Positions 1 through 9,576 of a stretch of 64,000 nt of DNA are shown piece by piece. Numbering within the stretch: the stretch's first letter is position 1; each line of letters opens with the position of its first letter. The DNA is from Blakeslea trispora (Eukaryota > Mucoromycota > Mucoromycetes > Mucorales > Choanephoraceae): contig JAIWNE010000044.1 of assembly GCA_025331445.1 (NCBI GenBank), forward strand, positions 173,022 through 237,021, given 5' to 3'. Under the pieces are notes generated by a model, which ran no database searches, had not been told where the DNA came from, and saw nothing but the letters and a program-made list of their open reading frames with translations. The position numbers were made by a program, and so were the translations under genes.

Positions 1-668
1 TGATCAAGCGTTCCAAGTCGCTCTGTTCGCTTTCTTTGATTAAATCATACCAATCACCATATTGATGAGGAAAGAAATGAGCCAACGTGAAGACCACTTT
101 GAGGACAGCTAACTTTTGATCTTCAGAACAAGAGGGTTGACATCGATAATGAAGCTTCAGTTGACCTCTTAGTTGAGATACATCAAGTTCACCTATCACT
201 GTACGGAATTCAATGACTTCCTGAAGAAAATCGCCAAACAAACTGAATGCCTTATCGGATTGTTTTGTAAGCCTCTTTCGAATCCAGTGACCTTCTGTCA
301 AAGCCATGTTAAGAAACAGGCCTTCTGAAAGACGTTTCATTAGACTAAGGTCAAGATGGGGTTGAAATCCGTTTCTGATACGGTATTCCATAACATACAT
401 CAAGCCTTCAAGCACATCATCCAACGAAATGGATTTGCTTTCATGTACCATGAATAAGTCATTTACTATGAAATGGGAGTGAGAAAAAAAAAAAGAGTCA
501 TTGATTTAAGCATAAAAAAAAGAATCACTTTGCTTTTGTTATTTCACTTTTTTTTTTTTTACCATAAATTTCAATTTGTTGTTCAACGGACAGTTTACCG
601 TCATTGATTGAGAATAGATCAACTACAGCATGGCTTATGGATTCTTCTATAGGAGGTTTTAATGACAT
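1..668 (-). CDS. Unrecognised protein, 5' part, two exons, runs off the window
   Basis: Exon 1 is 668..563 and starts MSLKPPIEESISHAVVDLF. A GTAAAA...CATAG intron (562..466) follows, and exon 2 (465..1) is open to the window edge. The splice joins TAT-G to TA-AAT and keeps frame, giving IEIYVNDLFMVHESKS. About 190 residues are visible. They are mostly helical-looking, with no transmembrane segment or signal peptide and no motif I recognise. The region DVLEGLMYVMEYRIRNG through LAHFFPHQYGDWYDLI suggests a helical-repeat or scaffold protein, but that is only an impression. The start codon is the first ATG after a stop-rich A/T leader. Base composition and codon use look like the host genes at 13-24 kb, so I read it as a real host gene rather than an element. 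Function unknown. Confidence 0.6.
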
Positions 669-1849
669 AAATGTACTGGAGGGGATCAATATAGAGTATA
701 AAGAGAGAGAGAGAAAAAAGATGAAAAGCCAAAACAAACAAAAGTAAAGCTTGTTATATATACTCTCAAACAAATCACTTAGCGTGTGAAGAATGAATCA
801 CGTGGACTAGGTTTATTTCTTTTTGGATAGCTACGATTTTTCTATTATTCTGACAAGGTTTTCTTGTTTGGCTACGCTTGGATGGAACTGTGAATTCTAA
901 AAATGGTAGTTGTTGATGTTAACAGTGTTTAGCGTAACCTGCCTTTCTGCAAATCTCTCTAAACCATTTTTTTTTCTTTGAACACAATCATATGCTCATT
1001 TTTATGATTTTTGACATCATGCAAAGAGTGTAAATCCCAATGGTGTTAGTTAAGCTTAATTCATTATTTTAAATTGTCTAGCCTCCACTTTATTTTTTCA
1101 TTTTTATTCAAAAGTTGAGTAAACATCCCTCAAGAACTGTTCGGATTGTTTATCGGTTTAAGAGGTAAGACCAATGGTTAGACAAGTTCTTTACAAGGCA
1201 ATTCAATATGATATACAAGTCATAGTAAGCAATTCTAAATAAGTCAACTCAAAAAAAAGACACAAACAGATGTTTCATTGAATAAAGTAACATACGCCTG
1301 TTACACACACACACTATGTTTGTTGGGGGATGAAGGAGATTTCTCAAAATAGGCATTATTAGCCTAGCAATCTAACTTTAGTTTTATGTCTTTGCCAAGC
1401 TTTCTTTTTTTTTTTTATTTGTTTGATTGATTTGCATAAAAAAGCCTCACCAATCTTTCTGCAAATTCTATCCCGTAACCACTAAAAAAAGAAAAAAGAA
1501 TGCTAGTGAGTGTAGATGAGATCAGTGTAAGATTGATCCAAGTTTTTTTTAGTTTCTTACCAAAAGCTAAAAGACTTGATTGTAACAGGACTGGTCATCG
1601 AAAGCCTTTAGAATAACCAATTTTTTTTAAAGAAGGTTGCACAAGAGAAAGAAACGCCTGTAAACTTCTTGATTACCTGCTGAAATAAAACACCAATGAT
1701 TCAATTGCTAGTCTAGTGTGGCATTGAACCAAGATCATATCAAGCCATCAACATAAAAAGAAAAAAAAAGCTGCCGATGGACTAGGTTGAGACATGAGTC
1801 AAGTTGAATTGATGTATGGTGTTCAAATAGCCTGGAGTTTGATCATATA
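669..1849. other. Intergenic, no gene seen
   Basis: AT-rich sequence with T and A runs and no ORF of coding character on either strand. It probably holds the promoter of the gene ending at 668 (minus strand). I see no recognisable tRNA or repeat. Confidence 0.5.
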
Positions 1850-2811
1850 CAGTCGCTGGAACCTGAAATTCGATCACTTTTTAAAATCGAAACTCAGCGT
1901 TAAAGATGCATAAACCAAAAGACACATTAGTGATTCAAGAGGATGTCCAATTGAGCTCTGTTTTTGGTCATACTACCTTTAGCATCTATGACGGCTTAAC
2001 AAAGGTCTTTTATGTTGTTCACTAGGCAAACAAGTAAGTCACTGCTGACTATACTTCACTCATCCAGCAGCAATTCCTTCAGCTGAGCAGCGTTGTGGAC
2101 AGCATGACGTGTGCTTGCTATACACTGCTCAAGAGCCCACCACAGATACTCAATGGGGTTCAAATCTGGGCTTTGTGCAGACCAGAACTCAAGCCTCTTC
2201 ATCAAATGACAACTCTTCCAAAGACACGCAGAAGCTCCTGTATGACACGTAGCCCTATCTTCTTGAAACAAGAAGCGTCTGTCCTCCTGTGCTTGGGGTT
2301 TCAAGTACTAGGGTTGAAGCTCTGTTGTCCAATCGACATGTTCCTTGGCCCATTCGAGTCGAAACTCCTTGTGCTTCTTTTTTCAAAGCAGGTTTGTGAG
2401 ATGCGTAGTAAGATTTGAAGCCTAGCTGATGAAAATAGCTGACGACAGTCTTTCTACAGAATGTAACTTTTAATTTCTCCAGCTCGTGTTTGATGCCATC
2501 AATGCCAAAGAAAGGGTTGTTTGTTGCAATTCGATCGAGCGTGTCTCATTGTTCTTTCATTAACTTTTGGGGTTGAGCCAGGATGGAACGCTGGGCTGAA
2601 GTGTGTTTTTTTCCTGGATACGCTTCACGGTGTTGTTTACAGTCGCGTAAGAGATCACCGTTATGCGTGAAATCTCTCTCAAGGAATACTAGCGCGATTC
2701 AACCAATACACTCCTCAATAAGTTTTCTCTTCCCTCCTTGTTGTATTTGCCACGGCTGCTTTTGTTTTCAATAGTAGACATATTTGGATTGAATTGTTTT
2801 TGTGAAAAAGA
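1850..2811 (-). pseudogene. Decayed Tc1-type transposon with transposase relic
   Basis: The left end begins CAGTCGCTGGAACC after a TA, matching the ends of the Tc1 element at 47279-51347. On the minus strand the relic encodes FLFQEDRATCHTGASACLW and SPDLNPIEYLWWALEQ (2304-2056), corresponding to the second Asp and the Glu of a DD34E Tc1 transposase. The N-terminus STIENKSSRGKYNK appears near 2780. Frames are broken many times in between, and the first catalytic Asp region is not readable. The right terminal repeat is not the partner of the left one (see 2812-2866). It is a dead copy of the same family as the 47 kb element, clearly older. Confidence 0.85.
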
Positions 2812-2866
2812 AAGAAATATTGATTGGCTTTTCAAATCCGCTATTTGGGACCATACGCACTGTAAG
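2812..2866 (-). repeat. Terminal-repeat-like remnant of another mariner-type family
   Basis: Read on the minus strand from 2866 the sequence is TA then CAGTGCGTATGGTCCCAAAT and continues AGCGGATTTG. A close forward match (CAGTGCTTATGGTCCCAAAT, GGCGGATTCC) occurs at 8873. Both follow TA, as a Tc1/mariner terminus would. No transposase is attached to either. Confidence 0.5.
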
Positions 2867-3416
2867 CCATTTATCATGTTGAGGTTTTCTTTGGTCAACC
2901 TGGATTTAGAATACATCTTATGCTGAGTCTGCAAAGTAACAAATATGTACTAGACTGATAAAACCCTTCATACAATTTCTTCTTTGTGTGTTTTTTTTTA
3001 AGTGAAATTTTGGGAGATGGTTTTTACCTTGAAAGTTGCGCACCTGTACACTAATTTTCAAGGTAAAAATCAGTAGACGAAAATAAACATGGTAGATCAT
3101 AACCCATTTATGGCAATTCATTTGACTGTATCTTATTGAATCGAACATCTGTCTCCTTATAAACGAAATTAAGCTTTTGTTTATGTTGTCAATATTACAA
3201 AAGAAAATAGGATTGCTTGAAAAGGTAATATTTTCGTCTGCTTTTTTTTTAAGTCTATTTATTTTTTATACATACATAATATATATACACACGCTATAGT
3301 ACGGAATATTACCAAACAATCAAAGTGCTCATAGTAAAATATAAACAAGGATATCTGCACAATGATTTTTTTGGTTTCTAAATGATAGAGATATATTCTT
3401 TTTTTTTTCTTTTTCT
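2867..3416. other. Intergenic, no gene seen
   Basis: Holds a short inverted pair around 3026-3072 (TTTTTACCTTGAAAGT and its near complement ATTTTCAAGGTAAAAAT) and T-rich sequence downstream of the PAS gene. No supported ORF. Confidence 0.45.
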
Positions 3417-4223
3417 TTAAGCAGCAATAGCAGTAGGCATCAGTCGAACTACAAGCACTAGACCATCGTAAGTACAGCTACAGACAGCTTCGACAGGTAC
3501 AAGTTTGTCACCGGGAATATTCCACCGAAACCGCATACGTGTTACCATATCATTTGACTTGCTTAACTGAATCTGCTTTGAAACACTTTCCTTGTCTACT
3601 GGATCAATATAGCTTAATAGAGATTGACCGATACAATCAAAGGGATCCAAACCCACTAGTTGATTAGACATTTTTGTGGCAAACACAATGATATTCTGTG
3701 TCGAGTATCGGTTAAGAAACAAACAGAATCGAGGTTCTGGTGATTGATCTTTGATTTCATCATCCATACCCCAAGGATTCTTTTTGGTCAGTAGTTTCTT
3801 GATGCGCTGTTGAGAATCATTCCAGGCACCTGTCAATTGAATTGTACCGTCAGGCTGGATCACATAAGCTTCATCGGCTGAACTGGTGCGAAATTTATGC
3901 TTGATACAATCGGTAGAGACAACAGCAAAATGAGTGGCTATCAGAACATCATAACAGAAATGGGTTACAACGTCTGTATTGATGTAGTGGCCTTCTTTGT
4001 GTCGAGAACGGTAAGAGGTCACACTGGACATGCGTTCGTTTTTGACATTAGTAGAATGAATGAGGGCAAGTGCATGACGTTCATCGGGATGGGTAATGGC
4101 ATAACCACCATTGCCTAGGAGATCTTCAGGTTTCCAACCCAACACGTCAGTGACACTTTCAGACACGAATAAAACTGTAGCTTCAGGTGTATTGTCGTAT
4201 ATAGTGATATAGTTAATTTCCAT
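3417..4223 (-). CDS. PAS-domain protein
   Basis: A 268-residue, apparently intronless protein starting MEINYITIYDNTPEA. The N-terminal PAS core (about residues 1-110) contains LFVSESVTDVLGWKPEDLLG and HPDERHALALIH. A second PAS-like unit follows (about 160-260) with RFCLFLNRYSTQNIIVFA and CIGQSLLSYIDPVDKESV. The layout resembles small PAS proteins common in Mucorales that share the PAS-B type found in white-collar regulators. No zinc finger or kinase domain is present, so a sensor or protein-interaction role is likely and the ligand is unknown. I chose the second in-frame ATG because the 17 codons before it are low-complexity F/I/V. A DIRS element sits 55 bp upstream of this ATG and probably replaced the native promoter. 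Confidence 0.8.
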   Translation of the reverse strand: MEINYITIYDNTPEATVLFVSESVTDVLGWKPEDLLGNGGYAITHPDERHALALIHSTNVKNERMSSVTSYRSRHKEGHYINTDVVTHFCYDVLIATHFAVVSTDCIKHKFRTSSADEAYVIQPDGTIQLTGAWNDSQQRIKKLLTKKNPWGMDDEIKDQSPEPRFCLFLNRYSTQNIIVFATKMSNQLVGLDPFDCIGQSLLSYIDPVDKESVSKQIQLSKSNDMVTRMRFRWNIPGDKLVPVEAVCSCTYDGLVLVVRLMPTAIAA

Positions 4224-4277
4224 AATAATAATAATATGAACAAAACTAATAATAATAAAAAAAAAAAGACTCAAATC

Positions 4278-4413
4278 TTGTTCTCTTAGACCAGAGAAAT
4301 AGACAAGAACGAATTACATTGCTTTATCATCTTTATTCATTTAAAATAGCGAAAATAAAAAGAAATTTTTTCTATTATATTTGTACCTTGATCAATAAAA
4401 TGAGCTCAGGTCA
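4278..4413. repeat. DIRS left inverted terminal repeat
   Basis: The core GACAAGAACGAATTACATTG... (4303 onward) is the reverse complement of 8481-8585 and extends with gaps to about 4413. The outer 25 bases (4278-4302) are unique to this end and recur inverted in the internal complementary region. Confidence 0.9.
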
Positions 4414-4440
4414 ATTAAAAAGGGAGGGAGGGAGGGCTGT

Positions 4441-4550
4441 AATTCGTTCTTGTCTATTTCTCTGGTCTAAGAGAACAATTCAAGGTCGAATGAAATTCTC
4501 TCAGAATTGAGTGAGACCGTCGAAATTGACAAGAACGAATTACATTGCTT
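4441..4550. repeat. DIRS internal complementary region
   Basis: 4441-4478 is the reverse complement of the left outer end (ending AAGAGAACAA). 4477-4550 is the reverse complement of the right outer end (starting TTCAAGGTCGAATG). It therefore carries the joined ends of a circular intermediate, as known for DIRS-1. Confidence 0.9.
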
Positions 4551-4560
4551 ATCCAGAGTA

Positions 4561-6024
4561 TTAGGAATCGGAAGGAAAATCCAAAGGAGCGTCCGCAAAA
4601 ATATCATCATCAGTATCTTCGTCATGAGAGGGCAGAGTACCAGGGGAAAGAACCACAGAAGTAAAATCCGTACGGAGCATTGTATGGCGTCGGTAGTGCT
4701 GCTCAAAGGTCGATGAGGAAGACCAGTTTCCCAAAGTGATAATGTCCTGAAGAGGGACATCATTTTCTAAGGCCAGTGTGGCAGCAACAGACCGAAGAGA
4801 CACCCTTGGTTCCGTGGTAGATAAGCGGACAAGGCGGCGAATCCAGGAGGAAATTGTAGTGACAAGGATGGGCTGACCTGGTTTAGTCGAGTGAACGAAT
4901 AAGGATTTGGGCGACCTTAACGATCTGGCATGAGGATGGTCACGAAGCGCAGTAAAAGCACGAACAGGACAGAGGTTCGACGAATTTGCGTGTGAATGAA
5001 CAGTGAGCGTTTTGATGATTCGTTGGCCCTTGCGGCGCTCTTTTGGAGCAACAACGTCAAAGCAAAGCGAACCCGCAGTGTCAATTTTGCAGCTAGAGAG
5101 GTCAATGCGATGCAGATCTGACGGACGAAGAAAAGCAGCCATCCCAAGCAAAAATGCGACCTTTGGCTGAAGAGAGGCCAATGAGGTAGAGACAGTGGAA
5201 GGAACACTGGCTAAAAACTTCAGAGTTTTGGAAAGGTCGACTTTAGATTTATATTGGGGGCGAGGAGGTGCTTGATGAGCCAAAGAATCAAGTAGCGCTG
5301 TGATCGGATTGTTATCCGAGTTTCGCAGAGAATCGGGCGCTTCGTGAAGATGGGTAACAGCAGAGCGTATAAGTCGTAAGGTGCCAATCTGATAACCTCG
5401 TGAGTGAAACAGATGAGATAGGAAGTTAGTCAAATCAGATGTGCTGAACTTGGTGGGACTGACGTCCTGCTCTAAGGCCCACACAACAAACAGTTCTTGT
5501 CCCCTTTTGTATGAACGGTTGGTGGCTGAGTCAACTAAACGAGGATGGTGTATGAGAGCCAATGATTCTGCTGACAAGCCCGCGCTCAAAGAGGAGCCGC
5601 GGAGAGCATCCAAACGGAGAGACTGGATTTGGTTGCGGTCAATGGGCATGTTGTCAGCGGTGATGTTGGCTGTATGTCGGGCTGGTAAAGGAGGAGAGGC
5701 TGGCAGAGAGCCATTTGCTGAAGGAACGGAAACCAAGGTGCGCTCGTCCAATACGGGGTTACGAGGACAGAAGGTTGAGATATTCTCTCTCGACGTATTT
5801 TCTCGACACACCTCATTATCAAGTTCCAAGGTGGATTGATCCACGGCAATCGGAATTGTGACCACTTTAGGGAGAAGGCGTCTATCTGCCATGCGCCTGG
5901 GTCGCGCTTCCACGAGACGTATTTTGCGCACAGGTTCGTTGTTCGATCGGCGAATAGGTCCACATCTGGGCGAATTGACCACAGCCTGATGATGGAGCGA
6001 AATACGCTTGGTTTTACCTGCCAT
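4561..6024 (-). CDS. DIRS tyrosine recombinase
   Basis: A 487-residue ORF. The N-terminal third is basic and variable. A SAM-like core-binding region (about 150-260, SYKRGQELFVVWALEQ, YQIGTLRLIRSAVTHLHE) is followed by the catalytic domain. The first catalytic Arg is in AAFLRPSDLHRIDLS, the second Arg in PRVSLRSVAATLALE, the Trp in LGNWSSSSTFEQHY and the Tyr in that same segment. The His usually found three residues before the second Arg (HxxR) appears to be Val (VSLR). The enzyme would insert the circular cDNA into DNA. The 5' part overlaps the RT ORF by about 440 nt in another frame, as is usual in DIRS. No stop or frameshift is seen. Confidence 0.88.
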   Translation of the reverse strand: MAGKTKRISLHHQAVVNSPRCGPIRRSNNEPVRKIRLVEARPRRMADRRLLPKVVTIPIAVDQSTLELDNEVCRENTSRENISTFCPRNPVLDERTLVSVPSANGSLPASPPLPARHTANITADNMPIDRNQIQSLRLDALRGSSLSAGLSAESLALIHHPRLVDSATNRSYKRGQELFVVWALEQDVSPTKFSTSDLTNFLSHLFHSRGYQIGTLRLIRSAVTHLHEAPDSLRNSDNNPITALLDSLAHQAPPRPQYKSKVDLSKTLKFLASVPSTVSTSLASLQPKVAFLLGMAAFLRPSDLHRIDLSSCKIDTAGSLCFDVVAPKERRKGQRIIKTLTVHSHANSSNLCPVRAFTALRDHPHARSLRSPKSLFVHSTKPGQPILVTTISSWIRRLVRLSTTEPRVSLRSVAATLALENDVPLQDIITLGNWSSSSTFEQHYRRHTMLRTDFTSVVLSPGTLPSHDEDTDDDIFADAPLDFPSDS

Positions 6025-7523
6025 TGATTCTTGTAAAAGAGTCGTCGCGATTGCATGTCTGCCGTCTTGTTGTCAATCCCTGGTATATGCTGAGCTGAGA
6101 GCGTTAGTCCTCTCTTCAAACACCATTTCCAGAGCTTGGTCGCAAGATACATCAGGTCGTAGGATCGGGTACCTCCCTGTTTCTTGATGTATGCGAGCGA
6201 AGTCGTGTTGTCTGTACGAATCAAGACATGTTGTTGGTGAAGTTGAGGGAATGCTCTCAAGGCAAGGAATGCTGCCATCAGTTCCTTCCAATTGATGTGT
6301 TGCATACTTTCCTCGTGTGTCCAATGTCCAAAGGCTGTCTGGGTCTGGTAAGAGCATCCCCATCCGGTATTGGATGCGTCTACATAAAGGGTTGCTGACG
6401 CTGTTGAGGGAGTCAGGGAACGGCCGTTCCAACTCGCCAAGTTGTCTATCCACCAATTCAACTCTTCCATCGCTAGAGGACTCAGGGGTTGAGGCACATC
6501 CCATCGAGGATCGGATCGCATCCATTGGTTCTTCTGATATAGTAAGTGTCGTGTGTACAGGCGCGTTGGAAATACTGCGAAGGTTGCTGCCTGAAGTCGC
6601 ATAATCAAGCTCTGTACTCTACGAGGAGTTTGGCATGGTTGGCGATAAACTTGACGAAGAGCCCTCAGAAGGTCTCGTAGCTTCTTGCCAGGTAATGAGG
6701 CCTGCATGGTTTCTGTGTTCAGAAGAAACCCCAGATGCTCGATGTGCTGTGATGGCTGCAGATTGGATTTCTTGAGGTTTACTAACCAACCTAGATTGCG
6801 AAGACAAGAGAGGATCATGGTTGTATGTTGGCGGACCAACTCTACTGATTCGCCCATAATGATCCAATCGTCCAGGTAAGCTGCTAGCCGGATACCCTGT
6901 TGCCGTGCCCATTCTACAATGGGGCGTGTTATTTTGGTGAACCAGTACGGGACTATGTTCAGGCCGAAAGGTGTGGTGCAGAACTGGTAAAGTTGGTTCT
7001 TCCAGCGGAAACGAAGAAATCGGCGAGAACTGGGATGAAGAGGGAGATGAAGGAATGCATCCGAGAGATCTATGGAAACCATGTAGTCCTTTGGTTTGAT
7101 CATTAGTGCTATGTCCTGTATGGTCTCCATTTTGAAGTGAGGACACTCCACATATTGATTGAGTGCTTTCAAGTTGAAAACTGGCCTTACCCCGCCTGTT
7201 TTCTTGGGAACGGTAAATATAGGACTTACGAAGCTGGAGTAGGCGTCCGACTGGTCGACTTGCTCGATGGCGTTCTTCTGCAGTAATTCCATAAGAGCAT
7301 CGTCTAAATCGGATGGTAGGTTTCCGGGAGTGGCGGCGGAAATGTTGGAACAAGGGAGGGCGTTTTTGAGAGGAGGAGGTGTATGGAAAGGAATTTTGAA
7401 ACCGTGTTGGACGGATGACAAGAGGTGATGGTTTGGGAAGAGTTGAATCCATTGTGTCGCGAACTGTTGAAGGCGACCTCCTACTAAACCTATCTCTGTT
7501 GAGAGAGATGGGTTGGGACGCAA
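5586..7523 (-). CDS. DIRS reverse transcriptase - RNase H
   Basis: A 645-residue ORF with RT motifs in order: VSPIFTVPKKTGGVRPVFNL, MVSIDLSDAFLHLPL, CTTPFGLNIVPYWFTK and the catalytic box AAYLDDWIIMGES. RNase H follows with LYVDASNTGWGCS, NWKELMAAFLALRAF, VLIRTDNTTSLAYIK and HIPGIDNKTADMQSR, giving Asp, Glu, Asp and Asp. It copies element RNA into cDNA. No ATG precedes the conserved part: the frame opens upstream inside Gag and lies in the -1 frame relative to it, with TTG at 7523, so translation probably uses frameshifting or a non-ATG start. The C-terminus beyond about residue 500 (SIIRLWSIRPDVDLFADR) continues the family pattern. Confidence 0.9.
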   Translation of the reverse strand: MRPNPSLSTEIGLVGGRLQQFATQWIQLFPNHHLLSSVQHGFKIPFHTPPPLKNALPCSNISAATPGNLPSDLDDALMELLQKNAIEQVDQSDAYSSFVSPIFTVPKKTGGVRPVFNLKALNQYVECPHFKMETIQDIALMIKPKDYMVSIDLSDAFLHLPLHPSSRRFLRFRWKNQLYQFCTTPFGLNIVPYWFTKITRPIVEWARQQGIRLAAYLDDWIIMGESVELVRQHTTMILSCLRNLGWLVNLKKSNLQPSQHIEHLGFLLNTETMQASLPGKKLRDLLRALRQVYRQPCQTPRRVQSLIMRLQAATFAVFPTRLYTRHLLYQKNQWMRSDPRWDVPQPLSPLAMEELNWWIDNLASWNGRSLTPSTASATLYVDASNTGWGCSYQTQTAFGHWTHEESMQHINWKELMAAFLALRAFPQLHQQHVLIRTDNTTSLAYIKKQGGTRSYDLMYLATKLWKWCLKRGLTLSAQHIPGIDNKTADMQSRRLFYKNQWQVKPSVFRSIIRLWSIRPDVDLFADRTTNLCAKYVSWKRDPGAWQIDAFSLKWSQFRLPWINPPWNLIMRCVEKIRRERISQPSVLVTPYWTSAPWFPFLQQMALCQPLLLYQPDIQPTSPLTTCPLTATKSSLSVWMLSAAPL

Positions 7524-7525
7524 GC

Positions 7526-8443
7526 TTACTGATGCTTGGTGTTGGTCTTTGAAACTGGTTTCTTGTTCGAAAACGGGTTGTTCTGTTTGGGAGTGTGATC
7601 CCGCCGAAAATACGACTGAGAGGTCCCAGGCGAGGCAGAGGAAGAGGAAGAGGAAGAGGAAGAGGAAGATTCACTGACATTCTGTTGGAATCTACGCTTT
7701 GTTTTGCCCTTGTTTCTACCAAGGCCCCTAGCTTCTCTCAATGTCTTACCTGCAGCAGTTTGCTGAGCAATAGAAGCGGCAAAATCGTTGGCAGACATTG
7801 TGTAGGTGGTATTCGAAGCAGGTGATGGCAATGAAAATGAAGGGTGTACTGCGCGGAGTGCAAGCTTATTGCGATGATGGTTGATTGTAGAGGCAACATT
7901 CAACACTAACGAGCGGACGTCTCGAATCATCAATAAGAAACGCTCAGCATCGTTGTCTGGAATATCAGCTGTATAGATCTCATAGCCTAAGATGTCCAAA
8001 GGGCGGAGGACACCCGAAAGAAGGTATTGAGTATCCTTCAATACGGCATCCTCATGCTGTTGGCCTTTGTTCATCTGCTTGTAAGCCTCAGGAACAGTGT
8101 TGGGAGCTTTGTACTCCATGTGACGCATTGGAGGGTACGCTTCGATAAGCTCCTTGCGTTGATTGTCTCCTAAAGGAGGAGCGGTGAAAACAGGGGTCTT
8201 GTATCCAAGAATCTCGCTCAATTCCTCAGGGGGCGTCCAGTCGAACTGCTGGCGTACTGCAATAGAGTGTACAGGGGTACGGTCGACAACCTCTTCCATA
8301 TCAGAAAGAGGGGTAGCGCTGATATTGGCATCTTCAGCGGGTCTGTTTTGGTTTGTTTGTAGTACAAGCTTCTCCAAGAGTTGTTGTGTAACCGACAATT
8401 GCTGTTGAATATCACTGATAGTCTCAGGTGTAACTTCTGACAT
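7526..8443 (-). CDS. DIRS Gag-like protein
   Basis: A 305-residue ORF starting MSEVTPETISDIQQQLSV. The N-terminus carries a short coiled coil. The middle (ELIEAYPPMRHMEYKAPN, NDAERFLLMIRDVRSLVLN) is the kind of capsid-like helical region found in DIRS ORF1. The C-terminus is a basic, Ser-run tail (about 250-305) with GRNKGKTKRRF, likely RNA-binding. No CCHC zinc knuckle is seen. It lies immediately upstream of and overlaps the RT frame. Assignment rests on position and composition more than on sequence identity. Confidence 0.75.
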   Translation of the reverse strand: MSEVTPETISDIQQQLSVTQQLLEKLVLQTNQNRPAEDANISATPLSDMEEVVDRTPVHSIAVRQQFDWTPPEELSEILGYKTPVFTAPPLGDNQRKELIEAYPPMRHMEYKAPNTVPEAYKQMNKGQQHEDAVLKDTQYLLSGVLRPLDILGYEIYTADIPDNDAERFLLMIRDVRSLVLNVASTINHHRNKLALRAVHPSFSLPSPASNTTYTMSANDFAASIAQQTAAGKTLREARGLGRNKGKTKRRFQQNVSESSSSSSSSSSSASPGTSQSYFRRDHTPKQNNPFSNKKPVSKTNTKHQ

Positions 8444-8470
8444 TTTTATTGAAAAATCTTAATGACGGTA

Positions 8471-8634
8471 ATTGACCTGAGCGAAAAAGATGATCAAGGT
8501 ACAAATATAATAGAAAAAATTTCTTTTTATTTTCGCTATTTTAAATGAATAAAGATGATAAAGCAATGTAATTCGTTCTTGTCAATTTCGACGGTCTCAC
8601 TCAATTCTGAGAGAATTTCATTCGACCTTGAATT
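8471..8634. repeat. DIRS right inverted terminal repeat
   Basis: 8481-8585 is inverted relative to the left repeat. 8586-8634 (TTCGACGGTCTCACTC...CCTTGAATT) is the outer unique part that recurs inverted at 4477-4540. Confidence 0.9.
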
Positions 8635-9576
8635 ATTTATTTTTCTTGCTGAATAAGCTAACAAGATCAACTGCTTAACAGACTATGGACATTGATTGTC
8701 AAATTGATTTGGGTTTCAATTGATCATCAAATCTAAGCTGCTTTTTATTTACGTTTGAATGTCTCTTTTTGAGTGCTAACTTTATACAGAAATAAACAAA
8801 TACATCATCAACTCCACTTGAGGAAAAAAGGGTCGCTTTGTAAAATAAACAAATAAAAAACGAGTTGCTGTACAGTGCTTATGGTCCCAAATGGCGGATT
8901 CCAAAAATCATTTGGCGGTTTTCAAAAATCCAATTGACGTAAAAGAAAAAAATCAATAAGCGTAAAAAAAAAAAAAATTCCAGTAACCAGGTTGCCGAAG
9001 CGAAGATGAAAGATGTGGTATGAGCTCTCCAAACCACGCTTTTGTTTTCAGTACAAACATAGCAAAGACAATAAAAAAAGAAATAACCACTGAAAGAAAA
9101 GAAACTGATACTGCATCCTAGTATGACTGTGTTAATATAGCCTCTATTTTGAAGATAAAAAAGAAAAAAAAAAAGCTACTGCTGTTTGTGCCCTTGTCTA
9201 CAGCTCCTTTAGAACAAGACCTGTCTTTCCCCCCATACTGCCATCAATCCAATATGAATGAATCATTAGTGCAGACGTAAATAGGAAAAAGATCTACGAA
9301 ATGCAGCTAAAAAAGAAAAGGGAAATTTCAAACGTATATGCTTTTGCTGGGCACTGCAAAGACATTACTTTGATCAATCAAGTAGATTATGTGGTATGTA
9401 TCATTGAGTTTAAACAGCAAAAATCAAACAAAAAGAATGTGTTAAACAAAACAAAATAAAACAAAACGAAAAGACTTTTGTTCGGCCACAAAGCGGCAGA
9501 GAGGAAGTAGCTCGGACTGAGCACCATTGCCGGCTTCAAAGTCTTCAAAGGCTTCAGAAGCAAAAGCCTGAAGTTA
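8635..9576. other. Intergenic, with a mariner-type terminal-repeat remnant at 8873
   Basis: TA followed by CAGTGCTTATGGTCCCAAAT at 8871-8892 matches the remnant at 2866 inverted. It is followed by two copies of an (A/T)GGCGG motif. The rest is A-rich without coding potential. This sequence would have been continuous with the PAS gene upstream region before the DIRS insertion. Confidence 0.5.

Larger units (their letters stand above)
4278..8634 (-). mobile_element. DIRS-type tyrosine-recombinase retrotransposon, structurally complete
   Basis: Three minus-strand ORFs (Gag-like, RT-RNase H, tyrosine recombinase) sit between inverted terminal repeats, with an internal complementary region near the 3' end. 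This is the DIRS-1 plan, and there is no integrase, LTR or target duplication. The left end starts TTGTTCTCTTAGACC and the right end stops CCTTGAATT. The internal region fuses the complements of both ends at 4478/4479, so the rolling-circle or circle-junction template can be read directly. Flanks join as ACTCAAATC-TT-ATTTATTTTTC. All three ORFs are open, so the copy may be recent. Confidence 0.9.

Noticed and set aside
2095..2418. Plus-strand 107-residue frame
   Set aside because: It is the complement of the Tc1 transposase relic; the same shadow occurs at 47584-47817 opposite the intact transposase.
6619..7722. 367-residue minus-strand open frame
   Set aside because: It overlaps the DIRS RT and Gag ORFs in another frame and has only low-complexity sequence (PLPLPLPLP). 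The RT frame carries all conserved motifs.
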